The notes: generated by a model from the sequence alone, not told the origin. Positions 47,475-60,587 are shown, counted from the stretch's first letter. The stretch is DNA of 64,000 bases from Pseudomonas pisciculturae (GCF_015461805.1 NZ_JACVZE010000003.1:124001-188000), one strand, 5' to 3'. Translations and numbers: made by a program.

Positions 47475-47541
47475 CATCGCAGGCAAGCCAGCTCCCACAT
47501 TGGAATGCATTCCACATGTGGGAGCTGGCTTGCCTGCGATG
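47475..47541. repeat. REPIN, short spacer (GTGGGAG ends inward, CTGG core)
   Basis: Left CATCGCAGGCAAGCCAGCTC, right GTGGGAGCTGGCTTGCCTGC. The arms are true complements and the centre is only about 20 bases. It lies between convergent genes. Confidence 0.9.
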
Positions 47542-47559
47542 AGGCCTGACCAGACAACC

Positions 47560-49494
47560 TCAGGCCCGAAACTGCCCCAGGCTGGCCTTCAACTGCGCCG
47601 CCAACCCATCCAGCACCTTGCCACTGGCAGTCGTCTCCACCACCGCCTGCGCCGCACGCTCAGCCTGGGCATGGATCACCTCGACCCGCCCGCGCACCGC
47701 ATGCGCGCCCTGCGCCTGATGCTCCGCCGCACGCGTGGCCAAGCCAATCGCCGCATGCACCTGCTCCACCGACGCCTGCACCGTCTGCTGCAAGCGCACG
47801 CTGTCACGCAGCACCAGCAAACCTTCGTTGGCCTGGCGGCCAGCCTTGCCGATGGTTTCTACTGCTTCACGCGCACCCTGCTGCAACGCCACGATGTGCG
47901 CCTGGATATCACCAGTGGAGCTTTGGGTCTTGCTGGCCAGGGCACGCACTTCGTCCGCCACCACCGCAAAGCCGCGCCCGGTCTCGCCGGCACGCGCAGC
48001 TTCGATGGCCGCGTTGAGGGCCAACAGGTTGGTCTGTTCAGCGATGCCGTGAATCACCGTCAGCACCACCTCAATCTGCTCGCTTTGCTGGGCCAGGCGC
48101 TCGATCACTTTGGAGCCGGCCTGTACTTGCCCTGCCAACGCTTCGATCAAGCCACCGACTTCCGCCGAGGTACGCGAGTTTTCATCCGTGGCCTGGCGAA
48201 TATCCACCACCTGCTGCAACGCCGCCTGCATGGCATGGCTTTCGGCCTGGGCCTCGTCGGCCATCTGCGACAGGGCGCGCAAGCTCTCGGCCACTTCATC
48301 ACGCTGCAAGCCGGCCGCTGCATCAGCACCGGCGTTGCGCAGCGTCATCGCGCCAATTTCCACGCCCGTACGCTGGGCCACATCACCGGCCTCACGCACG
48401 ATGGGTTGCAACTTATCCACAAAGCGATTGACCGCCGAGGCCATGTCGCCGATTTCGTCTTTGCTGCTGATTTGCACGCGCTTGGTGAGGTCGCCCTCGC
48501 CCGCCGCCAGATCGTCCATGGCGGAAATCAGCAGCTTCAGGCGATTGACTACACGACGTCCCAACACGATAGCGATCAGCAGCAACACGCCGAGCCCGAC
48601 GAGGGCGAGGCCCATACCGATGCGCCAGCGCAGCGTGCCGGCAGCTTCCTGTACGGCGCTGGTGGTGTTGGCGGTCATTTGGGTCGCGGTGGCTTGCGCC
48701 GATTGCAGGCGAGCGCCCATGGCGGTCGCGCTGTCGGCTGCGGCGCCTTTGAGGCTGTCGCCGACCAGCTGATCACCACTGGCGATCAGGGCCGCGAAAC
48801 GTTTGTCCAGCGCTTGCAGGTCGGCTTCTACCGAAGCGGTGGAGACCCCCATGAGGACTTTGCCGATTTCCACGCCATTAGGGCTGATGGAAGCCTCGAC
48901 GTAGTACACCGACGGATCGCTCTTGGCTGCATTCAACACTTTATCCAACGCGCGGTCGCCCTGGCCTTTTTCCAAAAGCGCCTTGTTGATGGGGTTTTCC
49001 CGGTTGAGGTAGCGAGTCAGATGCTCGCCCGCCGCATCGTCGTAGACCACAAACAGCACATTGGGATTGCGCTGGGCACGCCGCGCGAATTCCGACAGGG
49101 TCGGCACATCGCTGTCCCACATGGCACGCGGCGCCACCGAGGCCAGCAGTTGCGCCATGTCATTGGCAGAATCCTTCAGGTCTTTTTCGAGGGTCGCACG
49201 CAGTTGCTTCTGCTCTTCCTGCAAGCGAGTGGAAAGCCCGGCGGTCAGCCGCTGGCGAGTGCTTGTCGACAACCTATCGAGACTGGAGGTGACTTCCTTG
49301 CCGGCTTGCGCCAGCTCACCCGACAATTTCTGGCTGTCGATACCCAGGCGATTGCCCAACTCCGCTTCCAATGCACCGACGGTGCTCCGCGTCAGGGCGA
49401 CAGCCACCAGCACTTGCACCAAAAGAGCGATACCTAGGGTAACGAACACCGGCCGCAACAAACGGCTTTGTAACAATGAGAGAACGGCAGACAT
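47560..49494 (-). CDS. Methyl-accepting chemotaxis protein
   Basis: 644 residues. TM1 at about 13-34, a periplasmic ligand domain of about 250 residues, TM2 at about 288-312, HAMP ([20 protein letters not shown]), and a cytoplasmic coiled hairpin with the universal tip '[20 protein letters not shown]' and '[15 protein letters not shown]'. The ligand domain is helical, with a central '[20 protein letters not shown]' that recalls a PAS/Cache-like fold, so the ligand class is open. The start at 49494 has AGGGATT upstream. No CheW-binding pentapeptide is seen at the C terminus. It sits between rnr and purA and seems a lineage-specific insertion. Confidence 0.92.
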   Translation of the reverse strand: MSAVLSLLQSRLLRPVFVTLGIALLVQVLVAVALTRSTVGALEAELGNRLGIDSQKLSGELAQAGKEVTSSLDRLSTSTRQRLTAGLSTRLQEEQKQLRATLEKDLKDSANDMAQLLASVAPRAMWDSDVPTLSEFARRAQRNPNVLFVVYDDAAGEHLTRYLNRENPINKALLEKGQGDRALDKVLNAAKSDPSVYYVEASISPNGVEIGKVLMGVSTASVEADLQALDKRFAALIASGDQLVGDSLKGAAADSATAMGARLQSAQATATQMTANTTSAVQEAAGTLRWRIGMGLALVGLGVLLLIAIVLGRRVVNRLKLLISAMDDLAAGEGDLTKRVQISSKDEIGDMASAVNRFVDKLQPIVREAGDVAQRTGVEIGAMTLRNAGADAAAGLQRDEVAESLRALSQMADEAQAESHAMQAALQQVVDIRQATDENSRTSAEVGGLIEALAGQVQAGSKVIERLAQQSEQIEVVLTVIHGIAEQTNLLALNAAIEAARAGETGRGFAVVADEVRALASKTQSSTGDIQAHIVALQQGAREAVETIGKAGRQANEGLLVLRDSVRLQQTVQASVEQVHAAIGLATRAAEHQAQGAHAVRGRVEVIHAQAERAAQAVVETTASGKVLDGLAAQLKASLGQFRA

Positions 49495-49585
49495 CGGGAA
49501 TCCCTCGACCACGGGTGCCATTAATTTGATAGCACCGCGAAAGAAAGAACCGAAGCAAGGGTCGTGCCGCTGGGCAGACAGAAAC

Positions 49586-49618
49586 GACAAAGGGCTCCCG
49601 AAGGAGCCCTTTGCTTTT
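49586..49618 (-). terminator. Terminator after purA
   Basis: AGGGCTCC / GGAGCCCT stem; on the minus strand the loop is TTCG closed by C-G, a very stable tetraloop. It starts about 24 bases past the purA stop, with moderate T content after it. Confidence 0.8.
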
Positions 49619-49633
49619 TACATCAACCGCTTA

Positions 49634-50977
<1,344 letters not shown>

Positions 50978-52165
50978 TCAAGAAGCCAGTGGCGATACTT
51001 GCCAAAGCCCGTTCTGCAGAATCAATTGCTGGTCGCAGTCCGCTTCACGGGCGGCGGCCAATGGCTGCCCAGGCAAAGCCTGGACGACACGCTGACCCTC
51101 ACTGCGCAACTGGCAAACCTGCTGCCAGAGTGCTGCGTCCGTACTGTCGGGCATCCAGATGCCACCAGACGGCAGCTCGACCTCAGCACGCCCCAGGGTC
51201 ACCAGGGTTTTCAAATCGGTAGAGAAGCCAGTCGCTGGACGGGCGCGACCGAAGTCAGCGCCGATGTCGTCATAACGACCGCCTTGGGCGATGGCTTGGC
51301 CAACACCCGGTACAAACACCGCGAACACCACACCGGTGTGGTAGTGGTAACCGCGCAATTCACCCAGGTCGAAATACAGCGGCAACTCCGGGAACCGCGC
51401 CGACAACTGCTCGGCAATCGCCAGTACGTCGTCCAATGCAGCCAATACCGGGGCAGGCGCATTCGCCAAGCGCTCACGCGCAGCCACCAGCACTTCACGG
51501 CCGCCGCACAGGTTAACCAGCGCACGCAGCATACCGGCCAGATCCGCAGGCACGCCTTCGGTCAGGGCGATCACTTCATCGATGGCCTTGCGTTGCAGGG
51601 CATCGAACAACTGTTGCTCTACTTCACCGGACAAACCAGCCGCACGGGCCAGGCCACGGTAGATACCCACGTGGCCCAGGTCCATGTGGACATCAGGTAC
51701 GTCAGCCAGTTGCAGCATGGCCAGCATCAAGCTGATCACTTCAACGTCGCTGCTCGGGCTGGCATCACCGTACAACTCGGCGCCCAACTGGATCGGGCTG
51801 CGCGAAGACGACAACGCACGCGGCTGCGCATGCAGCACACTGCCGGCGTAGCACAGGCGGCTCGGACCTTCGCGACGCAGGGTGTGCGCATCAATTCGCG
51901 CCACTTGCGGCGTGATGTCAGCACGGAAACCCATTTGCCGGCCCGATTGCGGGTCGATGACCTTGAAGGTGCGCAGATCCAGGTCCTGGCCCGCGCCGGT
52001 CAGCAGGGATTCCAGGTACTCGATATGGGGGGTCACGACAAACTCGTAACCCCAGCTCTGGAACAGATCCAACACCTGGCGACGCGCTACTTCAATGCGC
52101 GCAGCTTCTGGTGGCAGTACTTCTTCGATGCCATCTGGCAGCAGCCAGCGGTCTACCGTTGCCAT
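50978..52165 (-). CDS. hisZ: ATP phosphoribosyltransferase regulatory subunit HisZ
   Basis: 395 residues, a class II aminoacyl-tRNA-synthetase-like protein resembling HisRS: '[20 protein letters not shown]', motif 2 region '[20 protein letters not shown]', and '[20 protein letters not shown]' with GGRYDDI. Without the tRNA-binding domain it cannot charge tRNA; it activates the short-form HisG encoded elsewhere. The start at 52165 ([12 protein letters not shown]) fits the family better than the 26-residue longer frame. The purA-hisZ-hflCK order is conserved in pseudomonads. Confidence 0.94.
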   Translation of the reverse strand: MATVDRWLLPDGIEEVLPPEAARIEVARRQVLDLFQSWGYEFVVTPHIEYLESLLTGAGQDLDLRTFKVIDPQSGRQMGFRADITPQVARIDAHTLRREGPSRLCYAGSVLHAQPRALSSSRSPIQLGAELYGDASPSSDVEVISLMLAMLQLADVPDVHMDLGHVGIYRGLARAAGLSGEVEQQLFDALQRKAIDEVIALTEGVPADLAGMLRALVNLCGGREVLVAARERLANAPAPVLAALDDVLAIAEQLSARFPELPLYFDLGELRGYHYHTGVVFAVFVPGVGQAIAQGGRYDDIGADFGRARPATGFSTDLKTLVTLGRAEVELPSGGIWMPDSTDAALWQQVCQLRSEGQRVVQALPGQPLAAAREADCDQQLILQNGLWQVSPLAS

Positions 52166-52344
52166 TACGCCATTCCCCTTTGATCCGGGCGGCCAGCCCT
52201 CGGCCGAGCCTTGAGTGAAGCAGAAAATGCCCGCCCCTTGCATAAACCACGCGCAAGAGCGACGTGACGAACGACCTGAAACCGGCCTCGTCGGGCACTT
52301 TCCTCGAAAAACCTGTCACGCCTGCCGAATCAAACATGCAGACG

Positions 52345-52370
52345 CAAAAAAGCCGGGAATTTCCCGGCTG
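52345..52370 (-). terminator. Terminator after hflC
   Basis: On the minus strand AGCCGGGAA / TTCCCGGCT with a single-base turn, followed by TTTTTTGC. It lies about 90 bases past the hflC stop, so hisZ probably has its own promoter. Confidence 0.8.
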
Positions 52371-52458
52371 CCGCATCATACACCCGTTTTCTGAAAGGAT
52401 CACCCCGCCAGGCGTTTTAGCCGCCCGACGGAGTGTGGCCTATACAGTGACGAGCTGA

Positions 52459-53325
52459 TTACTTGGCTTTTTCCAGGTAGCGGAAGAAGTCGCTACTTGG
52501 GTCCAGCACCATGACGTCGGTTTTGTTCGCGAAGCTTTCACGGTAGGCGCGCAGGCTACGGTAGAACGCGTAGAACTCCTGGTCCTGGCCGTAGGCCTTG
52601 GAATAGATCGATGCCGCTTGAGCATCGCCATCACCTCGGGCCTCTTCAGACTCGCGATAGGCTTCGGCCAGCAGTACACGGCGCTGACGGTCGGCATCCG
52701 CACGGATACCTTCAGCCAACTCGTTACCCTTGGCGCGGTGCTCACGCGCTTCACGCTCACGCTCGGTGCTCATACGCTCGAACACGCTGCGGTTCACTTC
52801 CTTGGGCAGGTCAATGGCCTTGACCCGAACATCGATCACTTCGATGCCCAGCTCTTTTTCAGCCATTGCGTTCAGCGAACGCGTGATGTCAGCCATCAGC
52901 GCATCACGCTCACCGGAAACCACCTCGTGCAGGGTGCGCTTACCAAACTGGTCACGCAGGCCCGATTCCAGACGACGCGACAAGCGCTCGTCAGCAATCT
53001 GCTTGAGGCCGGAAGTCGCGGTGTAGAAGCGCTCGGCATCCTTGACGCGCCACTTGGCGTAGGCGTCAACCATCACGGCTTTCTTTTCCAGGGTCAGGAA
53101 GCGCTGCGTCGGTGCATCCAGGGTCATCAAGCGCGCGTCGAACTTGCGCACCTGGTTGACGTAGGGGACCTTCACATGCAAACCAGGCTGGACGTCCGCC
53201 TGCACCACACGACCGAATTGCAGCAACACCGCACGCTCGGTCTGAGCCACGATGTAGAAGCAGTTCCAGGCAGCGATGACCACGACGACACCCACAATCA
53301 GGGCTGTCAGCGATTTATTGCTCAT
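52459..53325 (-). CDS. hflC: FtsH protease modulator HflC
   Basis: A 288-residue SPFH-family protein with one N-terminal membrane anchor (residues 6-24) and a periplasmic SPFH/coiled-coil body ('AQTERAVLLQFGRVVQADVQ'; 'RVKAIDLPKEVNRSVFERMS'). With HflK it forms a large cage over the FtsH protease and tunes membrane-protein turnover. It starts ATG at 53325, overlapping the hflK stop as TGATG. Confidence 0.96.
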   Translation of the reverse strand: MSNKSLTALIVGVVVVIAAWNCFYIVAQTERAVLLQFGRVVQADVQPGLHVKVPYVNQVRKFDARLMTLDAPTQRFLTLEKKAVMVDAYAKWRVKDAERFYTATSGLKQIADERLSRRLESGLRDQFGKRTLHEVVSGERDALMADITRSLNAMAEKELGIEVIDVRVKAIDLPKEVNRSVFERMSTEREREAREHRAKGNELAEGIRADADRQRRVLLAEAYRESEEARGDGDAQAASIYSKAYGQDQEFYAFYRSLRAYRESFANKTDVMVLDPSSDFFRYLEKAK

Positions 53326-54500
53326 CAACGACTCTCCCTGGTACGTGTTTGCTGTTGCAGCAAGTCAGCGGCCGCACGGGCACTCGCTTCGTTGGCAGCG
53401 GCATTCGAACTGGTGGACGGCGCAGTATTACCGCTACGGCCCCCTTCGATCATCTTGTCCAGCGGCAGGTACAGCAGGTTGTTCTGCCCACCCTTGCTGC
53501 CGGTCACGAGAACCTTGCTGGTGTTGCTGAAGACTTCCTGCATGGTGTCCAGGTACAGACGCTCACGCGTAACCTCTGGAGCCTTGCGGTATTCAGCGAC
53601 CAGCTTGGTAAAGCGGTCCGCCTCACCCTTGGCGCGGGAGACCACTTCGTCACGGTAACCGTTGGCATCTTCGATGATGCGCTGGGCCTGACCACGGGCT
53701 TCCGGCACCACGCCGTTGGCGTAGGTTTCAGCCTGGTTACGCGAACGCTGCTCGTCTTCACGGGCGCGGATCACGTCGTCGAAGGCTTCCTGCACTTCAC
53801 GCGGTGCTGCTGCGCTCTGTACGTTCACCTGGGTCACGGTGATACCGGTGCGGTAGGTATCGAGGAACCGTTGCAGGCGCTCCTTGATTTCGCTGGCCAT
53901 CAGTTCACGACCTTCGGTCAGCACCTGGTCCATCGCGGTAGAACCAACGACGTGGCGCAGCGCACTTTCAGTAGCGTGTTGCAGGCTGATTTCCGGCTGG
54001 TCAACGTTCAGCACGAAGTCCTGCAGGTTGCTGATCTTGTACTGCACGGTCAGCGGCACTTCGACGATGTTCTCGTCTTCGGTCAGCATCTGGCCCTGCT
54101 TGGTGTAGGCACGCTCACGCGTGACGTTTTCCATGTACTTCTTGTCGATCGGCGGGAAGTAGATATTCAGGCCTGGGCCGACAGTCTCGTAGTACTTGCC
54201 GAAGCGCAGCACCACGGCTTGCTCCTGCTCGTCCACCACGTAGACAGCGCTGTACAGCCACACGGAAGCGAGCACGACAAGACCCAGGCCCAGCAGGCCA
54301 TAGCCGCCGCCCTTGCTTGTGCGACCGCCGTCGTCACCACCACGTTTTTTACCACCACCGAACAACCCATTCAGGCTTTCCTGCAGCTTTCGGAAGGCCT
54401 CGTCGAGATCTGGTGGCCCCTTGCGGTCGCCATTATTGCGGCGTTTACCACCCCAAGGATCCTGATTATTCGAGTTGCCACCCGGCTCATTCCAAGCCAT
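53325..54500 (-). CDS. hflK: FtsH protease modulator HflK
   Basis: 391 residues. The N-terminal cytoplasmic part is Gly/Asn/Lys-rich (MAWNEPGGNSNNQDPWGGKR; later GGGKKRGGDDGGRTSKGGG). One membrane helix lies at about 68-86, then an SPFH domain ('VDEQEQAVVLRFGKYYETVG') and a long coiled-coil with 'AEAYANG'-like repeats before a disordered Asn/Ala tail. It partners HflC. The start at 54500 follows GGAGAGCGCT. Confidence 0.96.
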   Translation of the reverse strand: MAWNEPGGNSNNQDPWGGKRRNNGDRKGPPDLDEAFRKLQESLNGLFGGGKKRGGDDGGRTSKGGGYGLLGLGLVVLASVWLYSAVYVVDEQEQAVVLRFGKYYETVGPGLNIYFPPIDKKYMENVTRERAYTKQGQMLTEDENIVEVPLTVQYKISNLQDFVLNVDQPEISLQHATESALRHVVGSTAMDQVLTEGRELMASEIKERLQRFLDTYRTGITVTQVNVQSAAAPREVQEAFDDVIRAREDEQRSRNQAETYANGVVPEARGQAQRIIEDANGYRDEVVSRAKGEADRFTKLVAEYRKAPEVTRERLYLDTMQEVFSNTSKVLVTGSKGGQNNLLYLPLDKMIEGGRSGNTAPSTSSNAAANEASARAAADLLQQQTRTRESR

Positions 54501-54596
54501 AGCGCTCTCCATCTGATAAAGCAAAGACGCACCCACGGCGCGCCGACCAATGCTACAGAATGCCTGCTACGGCGGCACAACCGCTTTCGGAGGCTT

Positions 54597-55898
54597 TTAT
54601 TGCAAAGTGTGTTGTTCGATGAACTCTGTCGGTACTACGCCTTCGCGGCTGACCAGCCGATTGAGCTCCGAGCGCGGTAATCGAACGGCCAGCAAGCTGA
54701 CCCCTTCTTCGTCGTGTTCTTCTTTCTGTACCGCACCCAGTTCGAAAAACTGTGCACGCAGTCGAGCAAAACGCTGAGGCAAGCGCAAGGTGCCGACAAA
54801 CAAATCGCCGCCGAGTAATTCGGAGATGGCTTGTTCGAGCAGCTCCAGGCCACTGCCATCACGCGCTGACAGCCACACCCGCTGGGGCTTGCCGTTCTCA
54901 TCGCGTTGGATTTGTGGCTCAACGCCTTCAAGCAAATCGAGTTTGTTATAGACCTCAAGGATCGGCAAGTCCTGGGCACCAATCTCGCCCAATACCAGCA
55001 TCACCTGTTCAATCTGCAACATGCGATCCGGTTCAGCCGCATCGATCACGTGCAACAGCAGGTCGGAATTGCTCGACTCTTCGAGCGTAGACCGAAATGC
55101 CTCGACCAGCTTGTGGGGCAAGTGGCGGATGAAGCCCACAGTGTCAGCCAGGACAATCGGCCCCAGGTCAGCCAGGTCCAGGCGACGCAAGGTTGGATCA
55201 AGGGTGGCGAACAATTGGTCGGCCGCGTACACGTCGGATTGGGTCACGTTGTTGAACAGCGTGGACTTGCCGGCGTTGGTATAGCCCACCAGGGACACGG
55301 TAGGGATATCCGCGCGGGAACGGCCACGGCGCGATTGCTCGCGTTGGCTGCGTACTTTTTCGAGGCGACCCTTGATCTGGCGCAGGCGCACCCGCAGCAG
55401 ACGCCGGTCGGTTTCGAGCTGGGTTTCACCCGGGCCGCGCATACCGATACCGCCACCTTGACGCTCAAGGTGAGTCCAGCCGCGAACCAGCCGGGTGCTC
55501 ATGTGGTCAAGCTGGGCCAGTTCGACCTGGAGCTTGCCTTCATGGGTACGGGCGCGCTGGGCAAAAATATCGAGGATCAGGCCGGTACGGTCGATCACGC
55601 GACACTCGAAGACACGTTCGAGGTTACGTTCCTGACTGGGCGTAAGGACATGATTGAAGATCACCAGATCGGCTTCTTCGGCGTGGACCAGGTCGCGAAG
55701 TTCCTCGACCTTGCCGCTGCCGATCAGGAATTTGGCGGTTGGCCGATGACGCGGCACGTTAAAAAACGCAACGGTCTCGGCGCCGGCCGAATTTGCCAAC
55801 TCCTGAAACTCCTGCGGATCTTCGCGCGCCTCAGGGTCCTGTCCATCCAAGTGAACGAGAATGACCCGCTCACCACCACCGTGGCGCTCAAAGAACAA
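54597..55898 (-). CDS. hflX: Ribosome-associated GTPase HflX
   Basis: 433 residues: an HflX N-terminal domain (MFFERHGGGERVILVHLDGQ), then 'MRGPGETQLETDRRL'. The G domain has GYTNAGKST (G1), 'LFATLDPTLRRL' (G2), 'ADTVGFIRHLP' (G3) and NKLD (G4). It splits stalled or heat-damaged ribosomes. The start codon is TTG at 55898, chosen because AGGAG lies six bases upstream and the N terminus fits the family. It lies 12 bases downstream of hfq. Confidence 0.96.
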   Translation of the reverse strand: MFFERHGGGERVILVHLDGQDPEAREDPQEFQELANSAGAETVAFFNVPRHRPTAKFLIGSGKVEELRDLVHAEEADLVIFNHVLTPSQERNLERVFECRVIDRTGLILDIFAQRARTHEGKLQVELAQLDHMSTRLVRGWTHLERQGGGIGMRGPGETQLETDRRLLRVRLRQIKGRLEKVRSQREQSRRGRSRADIPTVSLVGYTNAGKSTLFNNVTQSDVYAADQLFATLDPTLRRLDLADLGPIVLADTVGFIRHLPHKLVEAFRSTLEESSNSDLLLHVIDAAEPDRMLQIEQVMLVLGEIGAQDLPILEVYNKLDLLEGVEPQIQRDENGKPQRVWLSARDGSGLELLEQAISELLGGDLFVGTLRLPQRFARLRAQFFELGAVQKEEHDEEGVSLLAVRLPRSELNRLVSREGVVPTEFIEQHTLQ

Positions 55899-55910
55899 AG
55901 GAGACTCCTA

Positions 55911-56171
55911 TCAGGCGTTACCTGGCTCAGCGTCACCCACTTCGTCACCGGCTGCGCTAGGCAGACGAATCGGACGAACTGGAACCACTGTCGAGATAGC
56001 GTGCTTGTAAACCATCTGGCTGACGGTGTTTTTCAGCAGGATCACGAACTGGTCGAACGACTCGATCGTGCCTTGCAGCTTGATACCGTTGACCAGGTAG
56101 ATGGAAACCCCCACTTTCTCTTTACGTAAAGTATTCAAGTAAGGGTCTTGTAGCGAATGCCCTTTTGACAT
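55911..56171 (-). CDS. hfq: RNA chaperone Hfq
   Basis: 86 residues: [20 protein letters not shown], Sm1 with '[20 protein letters not shown]' and Sm2 '[10 protein letters not shown]'. A short C-terminal tail follows, as usual for Pseudomonas. It forms a hexamer that pairs small RNAs with messages and, with Crc, represses A-rich leaders. AAGGAGTGCGACAC precedes the ATG. Confidence 0.98.
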   Translation of the reverse strand: MSKGHSLQDPYLNTLRKEKVGVSIYLVNGIKLQGTIESFDQFVILLKNTVSQMVYKHAISTVVPVRPIRLPSAAGDEVGDAEPGNA

Positions 56172-56266
56172 GTGTCGCACTCCTTTAAGGATCAATAATA
56201 AAAAATCGGAAAAATAGATAGCTCATGGCCGTCACACCCCCAAGGATAGACGGCAATTGCAAGGAC

Positions 56267-57238
56267 TCAGCTCAATATGGAGACCGATCCCAAGTATTTC
56301 AAGGCGCGTGACAGATTGTCGCTGTCCAGGCTGTCCAGCCAGTGCAAATCGCTCCAACTGCGCAGCCAGGTGAACTGGCGCTTCGCCAATTGGCGCGTGG
56401 CGATGATGCCGCGCTCCTGCATCTCAGCTGACGTCAGATTGCCATCCAGATGATCCCAGACTTGGCGATAGCCTACCGCACGTATCGAAGGCAACCCTGA
56501 ATGCAGGTCACCTCTGGAACGCAGTGCTACGACCTCGTCCACGAACCCCTGTTCCAACATAATTGTGAATCTTTGTGCAATTCGGTCATGCAGCACCTGG
56601 CGATTTGCTGGAGCAATCGCCAGATTCGCCACAGTATAGGGCAATTGTGACCGACCAGATGCGCCTGCGTCGGCACTTTGCGCAGTTTGTTTCAGGCGAT
56701 GTTCAGTCATGGTCTGGCCACTCACACGCCAGACTTCCAAAGCGCGGGTGAGGCGCTGAGGGTCATTGGGGTGAATCCGAGCGGCTGACACCGGGTCGAC
56801 TGCGGCCAACTGATCATGCAGGGCTTGCCAGCCAAGGCGTGCAGCCTCTTCCTCTAGCTCGGCACGCACTTGAGCGTCGGCCGGCGGCATATCCGCCAGG
56901 CCTTCCTGCAACGCCTTGTAGTAGAGCATCGTGCCGCCCACCAGCAACGGAATATTGCCCCGCGCGGTGATCTCGGCCATGGCGGCCAGGGCATCGGTAC
57001 GGAAATCCGCCGCCGAATAGCTCTCGGACGGGTCGATGATGTCGATCAGCTTATGCGGGTACTCGGCCAGCAGTTCTTTGGATGGCTTGGCGGTGCCGAT
57101 GTCCATGCCTCGGTAAACCAGGGCTGAGTCGACACTGATCAGCTCGCACGGCAGCACCTTGGTCAGCTCGATGGCCAGGTCGGTCTTGCCGGCGGCCGTG
57201 GGACCCATCAGGAAGATCGCGGGGGGCAAGGCACTCAT
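56267..57238 (-). CDS. miaA: tRNA dimethylallyltransferase MiaA
   Basis: 323 residues. P-loop [12 protein letters not shown] at about 11-22, catalytic '[20 protein letters not shown]', '[20 protein letters not shown]', and '[14 protein letters not shown]' with '[13 protein letters not shown]' for tRNA contact. It isopentenylates A37 of tRNAs that read UNN codons. The start at 57238 overlaps the mutL stop as TGATG; the longer frame runs antisense-free into mutL and is rejected. Confidence 0.97.
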   Translation of the reverse strand: MSALPPAIFLMGPTAAGKTDLAIELTKVLPCELISVDSALVYRGMDIGTAKPSKELLAEYPHKLIDIIDPSESYSAADFRTDALAAMAEITARGNIPLLVGGTMLYYKALQEGLADMPPADAQVRAELEEEAARLGWQALHDQLAAVDPVSAARIHPNDPQRLTRALEVWRVSGQTMTEHRLKQTAQSADAGASGRSQLPYTVANLAIAPANRQVLHDRIAQRFTIMLEQGFVDEVVALRSRGDLHSGLPSIRAVGYRQVWDHLDGNLTSAEMQERGIIATRQLAKRQFTWLRSWSDLHWLDSLDSDNLSRALKYLGSVSILS

Positions 57239-59151
57239 CAGCGGCCGCGCAAGAATAGTTTGTCCAGATCGTCCAGGCCCATTTGGGTCCAGGTCGGTCG
57301 GCCGTGGTTGCATTGGCCACTGCGCTCGGTGTTTTCCATGTCCCGCAGCAGGCCGTTCATTTCCGGCAGGGCCAGACGGCGGTTGGCGCGGATTGCACCG
57401 TGGCAGGCCATGGTGCCGAGCAGTTCGTTGATATGGGCCTGGACGCGGTCACTGGTGCCGTATTCCATCAGGTCGGCCAGCACATCGGCGACCAGGCGGT
57501 TGGCCTCAGCCTGCTTGAGCAGCGCGGGGATCTGGCGGATGGCCAGGGTTTCCGGGCCCAGGCGCTGCAATTCAAAGCCCAGGCTCTGGAAAACGCCGGC
57601 ATGTTCTTCGGCGCAATCGGCTTCGCGCTGGCTGACCGCCAGGGATTCGGGCACCAGCAGCGGCTGGCCGCTGAGGCCTTCACTGGCCATGGCGATCTTG
57701 AGGCGCTCGTACATGATTCGCTCATGGGCGGCGTGCATGTCGACCAGCACCAGGCCGTGGGCGTTTTCGGCCAGGATATAGATGCCCTTGAGCTGCGCCA
57801 GCGCATAACCCAGCGGCGGAATGTCACCACCACCCTCCGGCAACGCCACTGCGCCAGGCTCGGCCCCTGGCAGCGGCGCGAAAAACTCGCGATAGGCCGC
57901 CTTGGCTTCGGCCACCGGCACCGCCGATTGCGGACGCGGTGTGTATTGATATTGATAACCCGCGCCCGCGCCAGAACCCGGCGCAGCAAAAGACGGCTGC
58001 GGCGGTGTCGATTGCAGCAGGTTGGCCGCCAGGCTCATTTCGCCCTGCGGGCCAAATTCACCGGCCTCCGGGCCACTTGGGCGCACCACCGCTGTCACGA
58101 TTGGCGCAGACAACTGGTCATCCGGGCGCACATCGCCCAGGGCGCGGTGCAAGGTGCCGTAGAGGAAGTCATGCACCATGCGCCCATCTCGGAAGCGCAC
58201 TTCATGCTTGGTCGGGTGCACGTTGACGTCGACCACCGACGGGTCGACCTCAAAGAACAGCACAAACGTGGGGTGGCGACCGTTGAACAGCACGTCGCGA
58301 TACGCCTGGCGCACCGCATGGGCCACCAGCTTGTCGCGCACCGCGCGACCGTTCACAAAGAAGTACTGCAAGTCTGCCTGGCTGCGGGAGAAGGTCGGCA
58401 AACCCACCCAACCCCACAGGCGCAGGCCGTTGCGTTCGATTTCGATCGGCAGCGCCTGCTCCAGGAAGCCGCCACCGCAAATCGCCGACACCCGGCGCGC
58501 ACGAGCCGCGTCATCATGGGCTTCGTGCAAGCTGAGGATGGTCTTGCCGTTATGGCGCAGGTGGAATGCCACATCGAAGCGGGCCAAGGCCAGGCGCTTG
58601 ATGACTTCTTGCAGGTGATCGAATTCGGTTTTCTCGGCCTTGAGGAATTTACGCCGCGCCGGAGTGTTGAAGAACAGGTCGCGCACTTCTACGGAGGTGC
58701 CGACAGGGTGAGCGGCCGGCTGGACCCGAGGCGCCATGTCGCGGCCTTCGGTTTCTACCTGCCAGGCCTGCTCGGCACTACGGGTGCGCGAGGTCAGGGT
58801 CAGGCGGGCCACGGAGCTGATGGAGGCCAGGGCCTCACCGCGAAAGCCCAGGCTCATCACCCGTTCAAGGTCTTCCAAGTCGCGAATCTTGCTGGTGGCG
58901 TGACGGGCCAGGGCCAGCGGCAGGTCATCGGAGGAGATGCCGCTACCGTCGTCGCGCACCCGCAACAGCTTGACGCCACCCTGCTCCACATCCACGTCGA
59001 TGCGCTTGGCCCCGGAGTCGATGCTGTTTTCCAGCAACTCCTTGATCACCGAGGCTGGGCGCTCAACTACTTCGCCTGCTGCAATCTGGTTGGCAAGACG
59101 CGGGCTGAGCAGCTCAATGCGCGAGCCGTTGTTCAATACGGATTCGCTCAT
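57238..59151 (-). CDS. mutL: DNA mismatch repair protein MutL
   Basis: 637 residues. The GHKL ATPase has '[20 protein letters not shown]', 'RDDGSGI', '[10 protein letters not shown]' and '[15 protein letters not shown]'. After a Pro/Gln-rich linker the C-terminal domain carries '[15 protein letters not shown]', which matches the endonuclease metal motif D-x-H-A-x2-E-x4-E. A beta-clamp-like [10 protein letters not shown] motif is also seen. It is thus likely a nicking MutL, fitting species without MutH. Coupled to miaA downstream and overlapping the amiB stop upstream. Confidence 0.97.
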   Translation of the reverse strand: MSESVLNNGSRIELLSPRLANQIAAGEVVERPASVIKELLENSIDSGAKRIDVDVEQGGVKLLRVRDDGSGISSDDLPLALARHATSKIRDLEDLERVMSLGFRGEALASISSVARLTLTSRTRSAEQAWQVETEGRDMAPRVQPAAHPVGTSVEVRDLFFNTPARRKFLKAEKTEFDHLQEVIKRLALARFDVAFHLRHNGKTILSLHEAHDDAARARRVSAICGGGFLEQALPIEIERNGLRLWGWVGLPTFSRSQADLQYFFVNGRAVRDKLVAHAVRQAYRDVLFNGRHPTFVLFFEVDPSVVDVNVHPTKHEVRFRDGRMVHDFLYGTLHRALGDVRPDDQLSAPIVTAVVRPSGPEAGEFGPQGEMSLAANLLQSTPPQPSFAAPGSGAGAGYQYQYTPRPQSAVPVAEAKAAYREFFAPLPGAEPGAVALPEGGGDIPPLGYALAQLKGIYILAENAHGLVLVDMHAAHERIMYERLKIAMASEGLSGQPLLVPESLAVSQREADCAEEHAGVFQSLGFELQRLGPETLAIRQIPALLKQAEANRLVADVLADLMEYGTSDRVQAHINELLGTMACHGAIRANRRLALPEMNGLLRDMENTERSGQCNHGRPTWTQMGLDDLDKLFLRGR

Positions 59152-60572
59152 TACTGTGCCGCCAATTCAGTGCCGGGGATGGTCAACACCTGGCCGACTT
59201 TAAGCTCATCGGTTTTCAGGTTGTTGGCGCTGCGCAAAGTAGCCGCCGACACCTGGAAACGCACTGCCAGCATGGCGAGCGTGTCGCCGGGCTGTACGCG
59301 ATGGTCACGCGGGCCCTGGGCGATCTTGCCGGAGTCACGCAGCCAGGCGATGTAAGTGCCCGGCGGTGGATTTTGCTGGAAGAACTGGCGAACACCGGCG
59401 CTGATGGAGCGCGCCAGCGCCTGCTGGTGGCTGGCACTGGCCAGCTTGGAGGCTTCGTTGGCGTTGGAGATGAACCCGGTTTCCACCAGGATCGACGGGA
59501 TATCCGGCGACTTCAACACCATGAACCCGGCCTGCTCCACGCGCTGTTTGTGCAGCGAGGTCACCCGGCCGATATTGCTCAAGACCTTCTGGCCAACGTT
59601 CAGGCTGGACGTCAACGACGCCGTCATCGACAGGTCAAGCAGTACGCCAGCGAGCATTTTGTCCTTGTCATCCAGAGACACGTTGCCAGCCCCGCCGATC
59701 AAGTCGGAACGGTTTTCGCTGTCTGCCAGCCAACGGGCGGTCTCCGACGTGGCGCCGCGATCCGACAAGGCAAACACCGAAGCACCAAAGGCCGCAGTGG
59801 AAGGCGCAGCGTCGGCGTGGATGGAAACGAACAGGTCAGCGCCTTTTTTGCGGGCGATTTCGGTACGGCCGCGCAACGGAATGAAGTAGTCGCCGGTACG
59901 CGTCAACTCGGCGCGGTAGCCTTTCATAGCGTTGATCTGGCGCTGCAACTCACGGGCAATCGCCAGCACCACGTCTTTTTCATGCTGGCCGCGCGAGCCG
60001 GACGCCCCCGGGTCTTCACCGCCGTGGCCGGCATCGATCACCACGATAATGTCACGCTTGCCCGCTGGGGCCGGTGGCAGAGGTGGCAACTTGACTTGCG
60101 GTTGCGCCGGGCTAACCGGCACAGCAGGCACCGTTGCGACGCTAGGTGGTGGCGCAGGCGGCGGGTTGGCATCGGCGGCGTTATCGAACAGGTCGACCAC
60201 CAGCCGGTTGCCGTACTGGGCGTTCGGCGCCAGTACAAAGCTTTTTGGCGTCACGACCTTTTTCAGGTCGATGACCACGCGCAGGTCGGTCGGCGTACGC
60301 TGGGCCGAGCGCATTGCGGTGATCGGGGTATTGGCGGTGGACACGTTCAATGGCCCGCCCAGGGTCGCACCGTTGATATCAATCACCAGGCGATCAGGCG
60401 CCGTCAGGGTAAAGACGCTGTGCTGGACCGGGCCAGACAGGTCAAACACCAGTCGCGTGTTATCCGGCGCTCGCCACAGGCGCACACTCTTCACCTGTGA
60501 AGCAGCCAGAGCATTGACAGTCATTGCCGCAAGCAACACCCCTACGACAGCAACCAACGCGCGAAAGCGCAT
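59151..60572 (-). CDS. amiB: N-acetylmuramoyl-L-alanine amidase AmiB/AmiC type
   Basis: 473 residues. Signal peptide, an N-terminal AMIN domain (residues about 30-125), a Pro/Val-rich linker, an Amidase_3 domain with zinc ligands in '[13 protein letters not shown]', 'SIHADAAP' and the catalytic Glu of 'LVETGFISN', then one LysM motif ('[20 protein letters not shown]') at the C terminus. It cleaves the amide between MurNAc and L-Ala and helps daughter-cell separation after activation by EnvC or NlpD. The start at 60572 is preferred to a GTG five codons upstream. Confidence 0.95.
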   Translation of the reverse strand: MRFRALVAVVGVLLAAMTVNALAASQVKSVRLWRAPDNTRLVFDLSGPVQHSVFTLTAPDRLVIDINGATLGGPLNVSTANTPITAMRSAQRTPTDLRVVIDLKKVVTPKSFVLAPNAQYGNRLVVDLFDNAADANPPPAPPPSVATVPAVPVSPAQPQVKLPPLPPAPAGKRDIIVVIDAGHGGEDPGASGSRGQHEKDVVLAIARELQRQINAMKGYRAELTRTGDYFIPLRGRTEIARKKGADLFVSIHADAAPSTAAFGASVFALSDRGATSETARWLADSENRSDLIGGAGNVSLDDKDKMLAGVLLDLSMTASLTSSLNVGQKVLSNIGRVTSLHKQRVEQAGFMVLKSPDIPSILVETGFISNANEASKLASASHQQALARSISAGVRQFFQQNPPPGTYIAWLRDSGKIAQGPRDHRVQPGDTLAMLAVRFQVSAATLRSANNLKTDELKVGQVLTIPGTELAAQ

Positions 60573-60587
60573 ACCTAACCCCACCAA